24,601 bases of DNA. It comes from Desulfobacteraceae bacterium (GTDB lineage Bacteria > Desulfobacterota > Desulfobacteria > Desulfobacterales > Desulfobacteraceae). Below are positions 12,994-22,390 of this stretch, one piece after another (the stretch's first letter is position 1; each line of letters opens with the position of its first letter). The notes beneath the pieces were generated by a model. It made no database searches, was not told the DNA's origin, and was given only the letters and a program-made list of their open reading frames with translations. A program made the translations under genes and the position numbers. The DNA lies in contig DAOWDR010000532.1 in assembly GCA_030638935.1 (NCBI GenBank), positions 1-24,601 of the forward strand, read 5' to 3'.

Positions 12994-15182
12994 TGGATAC
13001 CGGCAAAGGGCTTCATATTCAGATGTTCAGTATCCATGGGCTGCTCAGGGCCGAAAATATGGAACTAGGCCATGATGCCGACACAGGCGGCCAGATTAAG
13101 TATGTGGTTGAACTCTGCAATGCCCTGTCCCAAAACAGCAAAGTTGAACAAGTGGACCTTTTTACACGCCTGATCCGGGACAAATCCTGCTCTGACGATT
13201 ATAGTCTCCCCACGGAACAAATCAATAACAAGTTCCGCATTATCAGGATTCAATGCGGGGGGCGCAAATATATAAGAAAGGAATTACTCTGGCCCTTTTT
13301 GGACGAATTTGTTGACAAAACCATCAAATTTATTCAACAGGAAAAAAAAGTTCCGGATCTTGTCCACGGTCATTACCCGGATGCAGGTTATGTTAGCCGG
13401 GAGTTGGCCCGGTTTTTCGGGATACCCTTTGTGTATACGGGCCATTCCCTGGGAAAGTCCAAAAAAAAACAACTCCTGAACCAGGGAATGGATATCAATG
13501 ATATTAATAAAAAGCTAAAGATAGATCATCGGATTGATATGGAGGAAGTTATCCTCAAATCCGTTGATTTGATCATCACCAGCACCAACCAGGAAATTGA
13601 AGGCCAGTACGGTTTGTACCGCAATCGGACCCTGCCGAAATACCAGGTAATTCCTCCGGGAATAGATATTGAAAAGTTTCATCCCTATTACCACAACACC
13701 TTTTCCAGCAACAACAAAAAAGAGGAGGCTTTATTTGCCAGTGCCTCGGTCACCCGGGAACTGGACCGTTTTTTTCAACACCCGGACAAACCCATAATCC
13801 TGGCATTAAGCCGTCCGGACAAACGGAAAAATATAGGTGGCCTTATCAAGGCCTATGGCGAGGATAATGAACTTCAGGCCATGGCCAACCTGGCGGTTTT
13901 TGCAGGTATCAGAAAGGACATTTCCCTAAAAGAGGACAATGAACGGGATGTGCTGACCCGGATGCTTCTATTGATGGACAAGCATAACCTCTATGGAAAA
14001 ATGGCCATCCCCAAAAAACATGATTTTGAGCATGAAGTACCGGAACTCTATCGTATTGCCGCCAAAAAAAGAGGTGTCTTTGTCAACCCGGCCCTGACAG
14101 AGCCCTTTGGTCTTACCCTTCTTGAATCCCTTGCCTGTGGACTGCCCATTGTTTCCACCCATGACGGCGGGCCAAAGGATATTATTTCCAACTGCCAGGG
14201 AGGGGTTCTGGTGGACCCCAAGGACTCTGCGGCCATTGCCCAGGCCATCAAGGATATCCTTGCACACCAGGACCTGTGGAATGAGTATTCAAAAAACGGA
14301 ATCATGAACACCCGGAAGTTTTATACCTGGGAAAATCATGTAAAAGACTATGTAACTGCGATTGAGCGTCTCTGCCGGGAATACGGATCATCGGACATCC
14401 AGGTCAGGAAACCCAGCCACAGTATAGGATATCGGCTTTCAGATCTGGACCACATGCTGATCACAGATATTGATCACACCCTGTTGGGCGGGGACAAAAA
14501 AGAGCTTGCCGACCTGATGGAACTTTTGGAAAAAAACCGAAACCACCTGGGATTTGGTGTGGCCACGGGCAGGAGTTTGGAATCTGCCCAAAAGGTTCTA
14601 AAGGCCCATGGCGTAATGACACCGGATATTATTATTTCCTGTGTGGGCAGTCAGATCTATTATGGGAACGCCTTTTACCGCGACAAGGGATGGGAGACCC
14701 ATATCTCAAAAAATTGGAAGCCCGGCCCCATGAGAGCCTGCCTTGAAAAAATTGATTTTATTCGCCCCCAGAAAAAATTGTTCCAGGGACCTTATAAACT
14801 CAGTTATTATATGGCGCCGGGAAAAGATCGTTTGGCTCGGATCCACCATGTTCTGACCCAAAATCGCTGTCTTTACACCCTTATTTATTCCCATGGCAAA
14901 TATCTTGACCTGCTGCCATACCGGGCATCCAAGGGAAAAGCCATCCGATACCTAAGCTACAAATGGGAAATCCCCCTTAAAAATTTTCTGGTCTGCGGTG
15001 ATTCAGGCAATGACGAAGAAATGCTACGGGGCGATCCCTGCGGAGTGGTGGTGGGCAATTACAGCCCGGAACTTGCTGTCTTAAAATCCAGTAAAAAGGT
15101 CTATTTTGCCGACCAATCCTTTGCCAAGGGCATTGGCGAAGGAATTTCCCATTATAATTTCATCAATCAAGCAAAGGGATAA
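12993..15182 (+). CDS. Sucrose-phosphate synthase fused to sucrose-phosphate phosphatase
   Basis: The 729-residue bifunctional protein has a GT-B glycosyltransferase part (about 1-470) and a HAD phosphatase part (about 486-725). In the first, MFSIHGLLRAENMELG and DADTGGQIKYV are the sucrose-phosphate synthase N-terminal motifs, VIPPGIDIEKF the hinge, and ALTEPFGLTLLE the nucleotide-sugar E-x7-E motif with Glu370. In the second, DIDHTLLG (nucleophile Asp492, Asp494), the ATGRS segment, and GDSGNDEEML (Asp670, Asp674) are HAD motifs I, II and IV. It would make sucrose-6-phosphate from UDP-glucose and fructose-6-phosphate and then hydrolyse it to sucrose in the cytosol. It overlaps the fructokinase gene by one base, and the phosphorylase starts 3 bases after it. 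Both active sites look intact. Confidence 0.92.
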   Translation: MDTGKGLHIQMFSIHGLLRAENMELGHDADTGGQIKYVVELCNALSQNSKVEQVDLFTRLIRDKSCSDDYSLPTEQINNKFRIIRIQCGGRKYIRKELLWPFLDEFVDKTIKFIQQEKKVPDLVHGHYPDAGYVSRELARFFGIPFVYTGHSLGKSKKKQLLNQGMDINDINKKLKIDHRIDMEEVILKSVDLIITSTNQEIEGQYGLYRNRTLPKYQVIPPGIDIEKFHPYYHNTFSSNNKKEEALFASASVTRELDRFFQHPDKPIILALSRPDKRKNIGGLIKAYGEDNELQAMANLAVFAGIRKDISLKEDNERDVLTRMLLLMDKHNLYGKMAIPKKHDFEHEVPELYRIAAKKRGVFVNPALTEPFGLTLLESLACGLPIVSTHDGGPKDIISNCQGGVLVDPKDSAAIAQAIKDILAHQDLWNEYSKNGIMNTRKFYTWENHVKDYVTAIERLCREYGSSDIQVRKPSHSIGYRLSDLDHMLITDIDHTLLGGDKKELADLMELLEKNRNHLGFGVATGRSLESAQKVLKAHGVMTPDIIISCVGSQIYYGNAFYRDKGWETHISKNWKPGPMRACLEKIDFIRPQKKLFQGPYKLSYYMAPGKDRLARIHHVLTQNRCLYTLIYSHGKYLDLLPYRASKGKAIRYLSYKWEIPLKNFLVCGDSGNDEEMLRGDPCGVVVGNYSPELAVLKSSKKVYFADQSFAKGIGEGISHYNFINQAKG

Positions 15183-15185
15183 ATC

Positions 15186-16637
15186 ATGGCACTTAAAAAT
15201 AAAATCCAGTTGATTACCTACCCTGACAGTATGGGCGCCAACCTTCCTGAACTGCACTACGCACTTAGAAAATACTTTTTAAAGGCCATCGGGGGAGTCC
15301 ATTTGCTGCCTTTTTACCCCTCTTCCTCGGACAGGGGATTTGCCCCCAAAACCTATGATGAGGTGGACCCGGCCTTTGGCACCTGGGATGATGTGGAAAA
15401 GATAGGGCAGGATTTTGATCTCATCATTGATTTCATGGTCAACCATATTTCCAGACAGTCTGTTTTTTTCCAGGATTATGTTGAAAAGGGTCCGGATAGC
15501 GAATATGCAGACATGTTCCTAACCTTTGAAAAACTTGCACCCAACAGCTTTATCCCTGACGAGGACCTGGAAAAAGTCTATACAAGGAAGCCACGCCCGC
15601 CCTATCAGCAGCTTGAGCGGCCCAACGGTACCCTGGAAAAAATCTGGTGCACCTTTGATTACGAGCAGATAGACCTGGACTATAATTCCCCAAAAACACT
15701 GGAAGTGATGCGCAAATTTCTCATACGCCTGGCCAGGAATCGCCCCAAGATGATCCGCCTGGATGCCATTGCATATACCACAATAGAATTGGGAACCAAT
15801 TGTTTTTTCCTGGAACCCCAGATCTGGAAAATTTTAGAGTGGTTTAACGATTATGCATCTGCCTTTGACACGGAAATTCTGCCCGAGGTGCATGAACATT
15901 ACACATACCAGTTCAAACTGGCAAAGAAGGGATATTGGTGCTATGATTTTTCCCTGCCCATGCTGGTACTCCACTGCCTGTATATGAAAACCACCAGACG
16001 GTTAAAATCCTGGCTGAACAAATGTCCCCGCAAACAGATCACTACCCTGGACACCCATGACGGCATAGGGGTGGTGGATGTAACGGAGTTATTAAACCAG
16101 AAGGAGATCGACCAGACCATAGACGAACTTTATAAGAATGGTTCCAATGTCAAAAGAACCTATTCCGGGCCGGAATATCAGAACCTGGATGTCTACCAGG
16201 TCAACTGCACCTACTACTCTGCCCTGGGGTGTGATGATGACGCCTATATTACTTCACGAACCATCCAATTTTTTACTCCTGGTATACCCCAGGTCTATTA
16301 TGTGGGCCTTCTGGCCGGAGAAAATGATATTGAGCTGGTTGAAAAAACAAGACTTGGCAGAAATATCAACCGACATAATTATACCCTGGAAGAGATCAAG
16401 GAAGATATTCAAAGGCCTGTGGTGCAACGACTGCTTCGCCTCATGGAATTCAGGAACTCCTATCCGGCCTTTAACGGTGAATTCACTGTCATGAAATCCA
16501 CAAACAAACAATTAATACTGGACTGGACCCATAAAAAATACACAGCCACTGTTTTTATTGATGTTGATGCCCCGGGTGACACCAAGATCACCTATACCGA
16601 CCCTGTGGCATCCCGGGTAGTCGACTTTATTGTCTGA
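15186..16637 (+). CDS. Sucrose phosphorylase family enzyme (GH13)
   Basis: The 483-residue protein aligns by eye along its length with sucrose phosphorylases: KNKIQLITYPDSMG start, HLLPFYPSSSDRGFAP, and the three catalytic acids Asp193 (MIRLDAIAY), Glu234 (ILPEVHEHY) and Asp292 (TLDTHDGIG), then YQVNCTYYSALG, PGIPQVYYVGLLAGENDIE and GRNINRHNY. The reaction is sucrose + phosphate to glucose-1-phosphate + fructose, with no signal peptide. The same subfamily includes sucrose-6'-phosphate, glucosylglycerol and glucosylglycerate phosphorylases, which differ in acceptor loops; here the loop before NLDVYQ (KRTYSGPEY) differs from the Bifidobacterium enzyme. Context with a sucrose synthase and a fructokinase favours sucrose. 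The gene ends 11 bases from a convergent gene, with no terminator visible. Confidence 0.88.
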   Translation: MALKNKIQLITYPDSMGANLPELHYALRKYFLKAIGGVHLLPFYPSSSDRGFAPKTYDEVDPAFGTWDDVEKIGQDFDLIIDFMVNHISRQSVFFQDYVEKGPDSEYADMFLTFEKLAPNSFIPDEDLEKVYTRKPRPPYQQLERPNGTLEKIWCTFDYEQIDLDYNSPKTLEVMRKFLIRLARNRPKMIRLDAIAYTTIELGTNCFFLEPQIWKILEWFNDYASAFDTEILPEVHEHYTYQFKLAKKGYWCYDFSLPMLVLHCLYMKTTRRLKSWLNKCPRKQITTLDTHDGIGVVDVTELLNQKEIDQTIDELYKNGSNVKRTYSGPEYQNLDVYQVNCTYYSALGCDDDAYITSRTIQFFTPGIPQVYYVGLLAGENDIELVEKTRLGRNINRHNYTLEEIKEDIQRPVVQRLLRLMEFRNSYPAFNGEFTVMKSTNKQLILDWTHKKYTATVFIDVDAPGDTKITYTDPVASRVVDFIV

Positions 16638-16648
16638 TTTTATAAATT

Positions 16649-18766
16649 TTATTGTTTAAGCCTGTAATTGGGTTTTTGAAACACCTCAACCTCTTTCTGG
16701 CAAAGGGTTTGCCTACGAATACGAGCAGCTTTAATTCTGGCCTTTTCCACATTTTCTCCGGGAATCCTGTTTTTCAGATACCAATCGTCGGGGTTGGATA
16801 AAAACCCAATCAATTCCTGTTCAGCCTCCTGGGCGTTGCCACAGGATTTGATTAAACAGGGGGCAAATGCAGGCCCATATTTTCGCCGGGCAATTTCATC
16901 GGTCTGTTTTTGGGTATGTTTCCATAAATTATCCGGATCCAGCAAAATAATAGGTGCCAGAGGATTTTCATGGATCTTCATGGAGGTGATGGTAATAGCC
17001 AATTCTTCAGCGCTTCCATACCCGCCGGTATTGATAATGGGCAAGTTGCTCAGCTTCTGGAGATGGTCCTGCCGGGCCAGGCGCAGCCCCTCTCTGTATT
17101 TAATCAATCCGTCACAGGTGGTCAGGGATGCCTGGTGTTCCCCTTCAAGGTCAATGGCAATTCCCACACTCATGATATTATGCTGACGGGCCAGGTCATT
17201 GGCCTCTTTCATAAGCCCTGGGCCTCCGCCGTGGACAATCCCCATTTCATAACCCAGCCTGATGGCCAGCCGGTTGATAAGATCAATGGTAAGCTTATTG
17301 TCTGCTTCTTTTGTATGGGACCCGTAAAAAGCCAGCCAGTATTTTACCCTGTCAAACCGTTCTCTGTCGTCTGGTTCCATGAAACTACCATGGTAAAAAC
17401 TATATAATTTATCCGTGTCGGAATCATAGCGTAAAAATTCACATCCTGAATGACCTGCATGGGTCAGTTTGATCATTTTTTTAATATAGTCATCCTCAAA
17501 GGAAGGATTGTTCATATTAATCAAAAAGGTTCTCAAGCCGCTGCGTTTCAAGGCATCAATGACTTCAAGGGCCGGAAACTGCCTTCCGATAAAGACCCGG
17601 GAATTCACTCCCCCCAGAACAGATAGTTTTTCCAGGGTTTCCTGAAATTTGTCCTCCCCGCCATCCAAAAGCTGTGGACGTCTTTTTCGATAGGTACTTT
17701 CAAGCAGGGCGTTCTTGATGATCTCAAGCTGGGCCTCACCATGGGGATTTAAGGCCTGGGGAATCTGGACAAAATTCCCCTTGTTAAGAATCATGCCCAG
17801 AGATTGATTTTCAATGGCGTTGAACAGATTGGAAACTTCAGCATTGGTTAACAGGTCGCAGAGTCTGTAGCCTTCTTTTACCTTGTTTTTTTCCAAAGGA
17901 ACGGTCAAAGGATTCCTGGTTCTGAAAAACCGAATCCTGATCCGAATTTTATCCAGCCCAATGGGTTTGGTGCCGAAATGGTAAAGTTCCACCTGCCTGT
18001 CCCTGAAAGTCCTAAAGGGATCCAGCACCCGGGCAGGCAGGTGCTCTATCTTTTCATTTTCAGGTTCTGCCACATGGTCAATGATCCCGTAAATATCTCC
18101 CAGGGAAATCTTGATGGCCCCCACAAACAATTCCCCGGGGTTTAACCGGGTGGCTCCAAGGTCCAATGGCATTCTGGACCTGATACTACTCAAGGCGCTT
18201 CTGCCCTTTTTTATCACGGCATTTATGGAGGAAGGATTCATGGCAGAAGGCTCAAAACAATATTGATAGGGTTCCAGTTCCATACTGATATAGTCACAGG
18301 TTTTGCCGGTTAGAGGATCTTGTTCCTGACAGATTTCAAATCCTTCATAATAGCCTTTGCCAACCCTGCGCCCCACAAAAAGCCGTTTATGAAGATAATG
18401 GCGGACGTCCTGAATTCTCATCTCTGGGTCCATAACCACCAGCCGGCCGATTTCATCCCCTTTTTTAAAAAGATCCAGGGCATTTTCCAGCAGGGGATTC
18501 AGATTCCGGATCTGTCCCTCCATAAAAATATCAGATGCCTCAATCTGCAGCAATTGGTCAGGGGACAATTGGTCAGTCTTAATACCGATCTGGGCATTCC
18601 CGCTTCTTCCCGAAAAAATAAAGGGTTTGCCTTCCCTGACAGCTCCACAGATATAATCTGATACAAAGGGGAATAAAAATTGCGCCCTTAAAATTTTTTC
18701 CTCATTTTTTCTAGGATGAATGGCATTGATATGGCCATCCGGGCTGATGATCTGAGGTATTTTCAT
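16649..18766 (-). CDS. Large LOG-family protein with long N-terminal extension of unknown type
   Basis: The product has 705 residues from ATG 18766 (MKIPQIISPDGHINAIH), which has an AGGAAAG site 9 bases upstream; the TTG-started extension is not used. Residues about 395-640 contain a LOG/lysine-decarboxylase-like Rossmann domain: VKYWLAFYGSHTKEADNK, VHGGGPGLMKEANDLAR near 511 and NTGGYGSAEELAI near 579. The family motif is PGGxGTxxE; here it is TGGYGSAEE, with Thr for Pro and Ser for Thr. LOG proteins are nucleoside-monophosphate phosphoribohydrolases of about 190 residues, or larger nucleosidases such as PpnN; at 705 residues this one has roughly 390 residues before the domain that I cannot assign. 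Cytosolic. The 87-aa gene lies upstream on the same strand, 66 bases away. Substrate unknown. Confidence 0.78.
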   Translation of the reverse strand: MKIPQIISPDGHINAIHPRKNEEKILRAQFLFPFVSDYICGAVREGKPFIFSGRSGNAQIGIKTDQLSPDQLLQIEASDIFMEGQIRNLNPLLENALDLFKKGDEIGRLVVMDPEMRIQDVRHYLHKRLFVGRRVGKGYYEGFEICQEQDPLTGKTCDYISMELEPYQYCFEPSAMNPSSINAVIKKGRSALSSIRSRMPLDLGATRLNPGELFVGAIKISLGDIYGIIDHVAEPENEKIEHLPARVLDPFRTFRDRQVELYHFGTKPIGLDKIRIRIRFFRTRNPLTVPLEKNKVKEGYRLCDLLTNAEVSNLFNAIENQSLGMILNKGNFVQIPQALNPHGEAQLEIIKNALLESTYRKRRPQLLDGGEDKFQETLEKLSVLGGVNSRVFIGRQFPALEVIDALKRSGLRTFLINMNNPSFEDDYIKKMIKLTHAGHSGCEFLRYDSDTDKLYSFYHGSFMEPDDRERFDRVKYWLAFYGSHTKEADNKLTIDLINRLAIRLGYEMGIVHGGGPGLMKEANDLARQHNIMSVGIAIDLEGEHQASLTTCDGLIKYREGLRLARQDHLQKLSNLPIINTGGYGSAEELAITITSMKIHENPLAPIILLDPDNLWKHTQKQTDEIARRKYGPAFAPCLIKSCGNAQEAEQELIGFLSNPDDWYLKNRIPGENVEKARIKAARIRRQTLCQKEVEVFQKPNYRLKQ

Positions 18767-18832
18767 GGCAAGGTCTTTCCTAGGGGTTAAGAATCGGATA
18801 GGCCACAATTACAGATATTTTTTGGCACAGAA

Positions 18833-19096
18833 TCAGAGGTCTGCTTTTTTCTTTGTATCATAATCATCAAAAAGCAGGGACAAATCTTCAATGGAAAGAG
18901 CTCTGACCTGATGGGGAAGCCATTTATATTTATCAATCAGATATCGGTAAACTGCATCCATGCCATGCAGGTCTTCATAGCCTTGGTCCTTTGCAATCTG
19001 CTCGCCCAACCGGGAAAAAACAGCTTTCATTTCTCCTTCTGCAACAAATAATCTTTCTGTCCTTTCCTGATATTCTTCGTTGATATCCTTTTCCAT
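18833..19096 (-). CDS. Hypothetical 87-residue protein
   Basis: The start at 19096 (MEKDINEEYQERTERL) is chosen because GGAGG lies 5-6 bases upstream; an ATG 12 bases earlier would place that site inside the gene. The protein is acidic, soluble and mostly helical, with segments FSRLGEQIAKDQGYEDLHG, MDAVYRYLIDKYKWL, PHQVRALSIEDLSLLFDD and a Lys-rich end. I recognise no domain. It sits 66 bases before the LOG-family gene in the same direction and may be co-transcribed with it. Confidence 0.62.
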   Translation of the reverse strand: MEKDINEEYQERTERLFVAEGEMKAVFSRLGEQIAKDQGYEDLHGMDAVYRYLIDKYKWLPHQVRALSIEDLSLLFDDYDTKKKADL

Positions 19097-19334
19097 TTTA
19101 CCCTCCATACAAAACGATTCAATATGATATGCAATTTCATGTCATCATGGGAAATTCTATATCCCAACAGGGGAAAGGTCAATAAGAAAGAGAAAGCACT
19201 GGGTCCGGCATATGGGATTCTACCGATTCTCCCAAACCTAAAATTGATTTCACCAAGCCCTTGAAATAATTTTTGTTTTCCCTTCACGGGCTTTATGGTG
19301 GATGAATTCCAGGCCTTCTAAGCAGAACCCATGA

Positions 19335-22300
19335 TTACATCTTTTCAGATTTCATTTCTGCCAGGGGAATTCTGAAAAACAGAGAATAAAGCACCGGTAC
19401 AACAATCAGGGTCAGCCCAGTGGCCACGAAAAGCCCCCCCATTATGGTGGCGGCCATGGAGGCAAAAAACGGATGAAAGAGCAAAGGGGCCATGCCCAGA
19501 ATGGTGGTTCCTGCGGCCATGGTTACCGGTCGCAGACGGCTGATGGACGCATCCATAACAGCCTGGTACCGTGTTTTTCCAGCCCTAACATCTTCGGTAA
19601 CCTGGTCCAGTAGTACAATGGCATTTTTCACCAGCATGCCGATGAGGCCTAAAAATCCCAGAATGGACATAAAGCCAAAGGGCAGGGAAAAGGACCATAA
19701 CCCCAGGGTCACCCCGATAAATGACAGTGGAATGCACAAAAAAATGATCATAGCCTCACGCAACCCATTAAAAAGGCAGACCACCAGAACAAACATGCCC
19801 AAAAGACAAACAGGGAAAAATGCTTTGATAGAAGCCTGGCCTTTACTGCTTTCCTCGGACTCTCCTCCCCATGCAAGAGAAACGCCCGGGGGAAGGTCAA
19901 GGGCTTCAATACGGGACCGTACCGCAAGTTCAAGATCTTCGGCCTGTCCATAGGCCTGATCGCACTGGACCGTGATGGTGGGCATCCTGTTTCGTCGTTT
20001 CACCAGGGGCAGTTCCTCCACCAGCTCAAGCTTTTCTATCACCTGCTCCACAGGCACATATCGGTTCAGGACAGAACTATAAACCTGGATGTCATTGAAA
20101 TTTGCCACCGAGGCCCGCTCATGGGCCGGGGGTCTGGAAACAATGGGCAAAATCTCATCCTGCTCCCTGTAAAGCCCCACGGTCATTCCTGAAAAATTCC
20201 ATAAAAAAGTCTGGCTTATATCCGACCGGGAGATACCGGATCGACGGCCCCGGGTCTCCGTAAAAACCGGTTTAAGAGTTTTTACAGATTGCCGCCAGTC
20301 ATCCCGGATATTAACGGCCATGGGAGTGTTGTGTAAAATTTGCTTGGCCTGATCTGCAAGTGTTCTTAGTTGCTCTATATCAGGTCCCCGAAACCTTGCT
20401 TCCACAGCATAATCCACGGGTGGTCCTTCCTTGAACCTTGTGGCCTTGAATTCGCTGCCCGGAAATTGGGCACCAATATATTTACGGATCTTTGGCAAGA
20501 GAGTTGTCACCTGGTTGTAGTCATCCACCTGGACCAAAAGCTGGCCGTAGCTTGTGTTGGGGGACTGGTAATTATAATTGAGAATAAAACGCAGGGAACC
20601 TTCCCCAATAAAAGAGGTCACAGATGTCACCCCGTCCAGGGCCCGGATATAGCGGTCTATATCTTCAATATCCTTGCTGACTTCATCAATATGGGTTCCT
20701 TCTGCCCGCCAATAATCCACAAAGAACTGATTTCGGGTTGAATCCGGGAAAAAATATTTTGGGACCTGTTGGAATCCAACCCCTGCGCCTGCCAGAACCA
20801 GGAAAAGGATGGCCAGGGTTATCCATCTTTTTTGGATGCAGGTGCCCAGGAACTTTCTGAACCACATATAAAACCGGGTGTTAAAAGGATCATCTTGGAC
20901 TGCCAATGGTTTTTTAAGACAGAGCACACATAGCACCGGTGTGATGGTGATGGCCAAAAGCCAGCTCAATGACAGGGAGATGGTCAGTACATAGAAAAGA
21001 GACCTGCAAAACTCGCCTGTGGCCCCGGGGTTGAGCCCAACGGGCACAAAGGCCAGGACAGCTACCAGGGTGGCGCCTAACAATGGCCACATGGTGGTTG
21101 TTATAGCTGTTTTTGCCGCCTCTTTTTTTTGCATCCCACGGGCAAGGCTGATTAGAAAAACATCGGTTACCACAATGGCGTTATCCACCAGAATACCCAG
21201 GGCCAGTACCAGGGCTCCCAGGGAAATGAGCTGGAGGGTGATATCCATCAAAAACATACCAACAAAGGTTCCTAGGATAGTCAACGCCAGCACTCCGCCG
21301 ATGAGCAGCCCGGCCCGAAGGCCCATGAAGATCAGAAGCAGGAGAATCACAATGGCAACCGCCTGGGCCAGGTTGACCATGAAATCGTCCAGGGATTCCG
21401 TTACCCGGGCAGCCTGGAAATTAATGAGATCAACGGCCATGCCTTGGGGTTTCATGGTCTCAAGATCTTTTAGACGATCCATGATATCGTCTCCCATGCG
21501 GACTACATTGCCCCCTTTTTCCGTGGAAATTCCCAGCCCCACGGCAGGCACCCCATTGAAGAGCATTTTTTGCACAGAAGGCTCCCGGTATCCCCGGAAG
21601 ACCCTGGCAATATCTCCCAATCGGAATAGTTTGCCCTCCCCGCCTGCAATATAAAGATCGGCAATGGCCTTCTCACCGGAAATATCCCCTGTGGGGCTGA
21701 ACCGAAGGTATTCGGGCCCGTGCTTAACCTTGCCCGCCGGTGCCACAAAATTCTGGGATTCCAGGGTGGCAAAAATCTGTGCCGGAGAGATACCCAGACT
21801 GGACAGGCGGGATCTTGAAAACTCCACATAGATTACCTCGGCCTGTTCTCCCCATATGTCAATTTTGGCAACCTCATCCACCAGGAGCAATTCTTTTTTC
21901 AGATATTTGGCATAGGCTTTTAATTCTTTGTTGGAAAAATTTTTACCGGAAATAGCAAAATAAACCCCGTACACATCTCCGAAATCGTCCTTAACAATGG
22001 GAATCCCAGCACCCGGGGGCAAAAAGCCCTGCACATCCTTTATTTTTTTTCTGAGTTCGTCCCAGATCTGGGGAATCTCATTTCCACCAAACTCAGGTTT
22101 TATTTCAGCAAATACAATGGATAAACCTTCCTGGGAAACGGATTTGACATAGTCCAGCTGGCCCATACTCTGGACAGCCTGTTCAATTTTATCCGTAATC
22201 TCTTTTTCAACTTCCAGGGCCGAAGCTCCGGCATATGAGGTGACCACCATGGCGGTTTTGATGGTAAAATCCGGATAGGCAAGTCTGCCGAGCTTCTCAA

Positions 22301-22385
22301 AGGAAAGTATCCCAAAGGCCAATATAAGAACCGCTAACAGGAGACTGATGACCTTTGTCTTGAGTATGGTCTGTGCTAAATTCAT
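19335..22385 (-). CDS. RND efflux transporter, inner-membrane pump subunit
   Basis: The 1016-residue product is of the AcrB/HAE type: an N-terminal anchor (KTKVISLLLAVLILAFGIL), a large periplasmic domain, a block of membrane helices around residues 335-500, a second helix and periplasmic half, and a final helix block (residues about 855-1010). The proton-relay helix TM4 reads LGILVDNAIVVTD; Asp401 is kept, while the neighbour (Asp408 in AcrB) is Asn402, a common variant in this class. It would pump hydrophobic compounds outward using the proton gradient. It is last in a tetR-mfp-rnd operon, 5 bases after the adaptor gene. No outer-membrane TolC-like gene is in the window. Substrates are unknown; no motif marks it as a metal pump. 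Confidence 0.92.
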   Translation of the reverse strand: MNLAQTILKTKVISLLLAVLILAFGILSFEKLGRLAYPDFTIKTAMVVTSYAGASALEVEKEITDKIEQAVQSMGQLDYVKSVSQEGLSIVFAEIKPEFGGNEIPQIWDELRKKIKDVQGFLPPGAGIPIVKDDFGDVYGVYFAISGKNFSNKELKAYAKYLKKELLLVDEVAKIDIWGEQAEVIYVEFSRSRLSSLGISPAQIFATLESQNFVAPAGKVKHGPEYLRFSPTGDISGEKAIADLYIAGGEGKLFRLGDIARVFRGYREPSVQKMLFNGVPAVGLGISTEKGGNVVRMGDDIMDRLKDLETMKPQGMAVDLINFQAARVTESLDDFMVNLAQAVAIVILLLLIFMGLRAGLLIGGVLALTILGTFVGMFLMDITLQLISLGALVLALGILVDNAIVVTDVFLISLARGMQKKEAAKTAITTTMWPLLGATLVAVLAFVPVGLNPGATGEFCRSLFYVLTISLSLSWLLAITITPVLCVLCLKKPLAVQDDPFNTRFYMWFRKFLGTCIQKRWITLAILFLVLAGAGVGFQQVPKYFFPDSTRNQFFVDYWRAEGTHIDEVSKDIEDIDRYIRALDGVTSVTSFIGEGSLRFILNYNYQSPNTSYGQLLVQVDDYNQVTTLLPKIRKYIGAQFPGSEFKATRFKEGPPVDYAVEARFRGPDIEQLRTLADQAKQILHNTPMAVNIRDDWRQSVKTLKPVFTETRGRRSGISRSDISQTFLWNFSGMTVGLYREQDEILPIVSRPPAHERASVANFNDIQVYSSVLNRYVPVEQVIEKLELVEELPLVKRRNRMPTITVQCDQAYGQAEDLELAVRSRIEALDLPPGVSLAWGGESEESSKGQASIKAFFPVCLLGMFVLVVCLFNGLREAMIIFLCIPLSFIGVTLGLWSFSLPFGFMSILGFLGLIGMLVKNAIVLLDQVTEDVRAGKTRYQAVMDASISRLRPVTMAAGTTILGMAPLLFHPFFASMAATIMGGLFVATGLTLIVVPVLYSLFFRIPLAEMKSEKM

Positions 22386-22390
22386 CGGTG

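Noticed and set aside
21019..21654. 211-aa plus-strand frame over the RND pump gene
   Set aside because: Arg/Thr/Ser-rich shadow frame of a well-conserved transporter; same for frames at 19492-19953 and 22661-23206.
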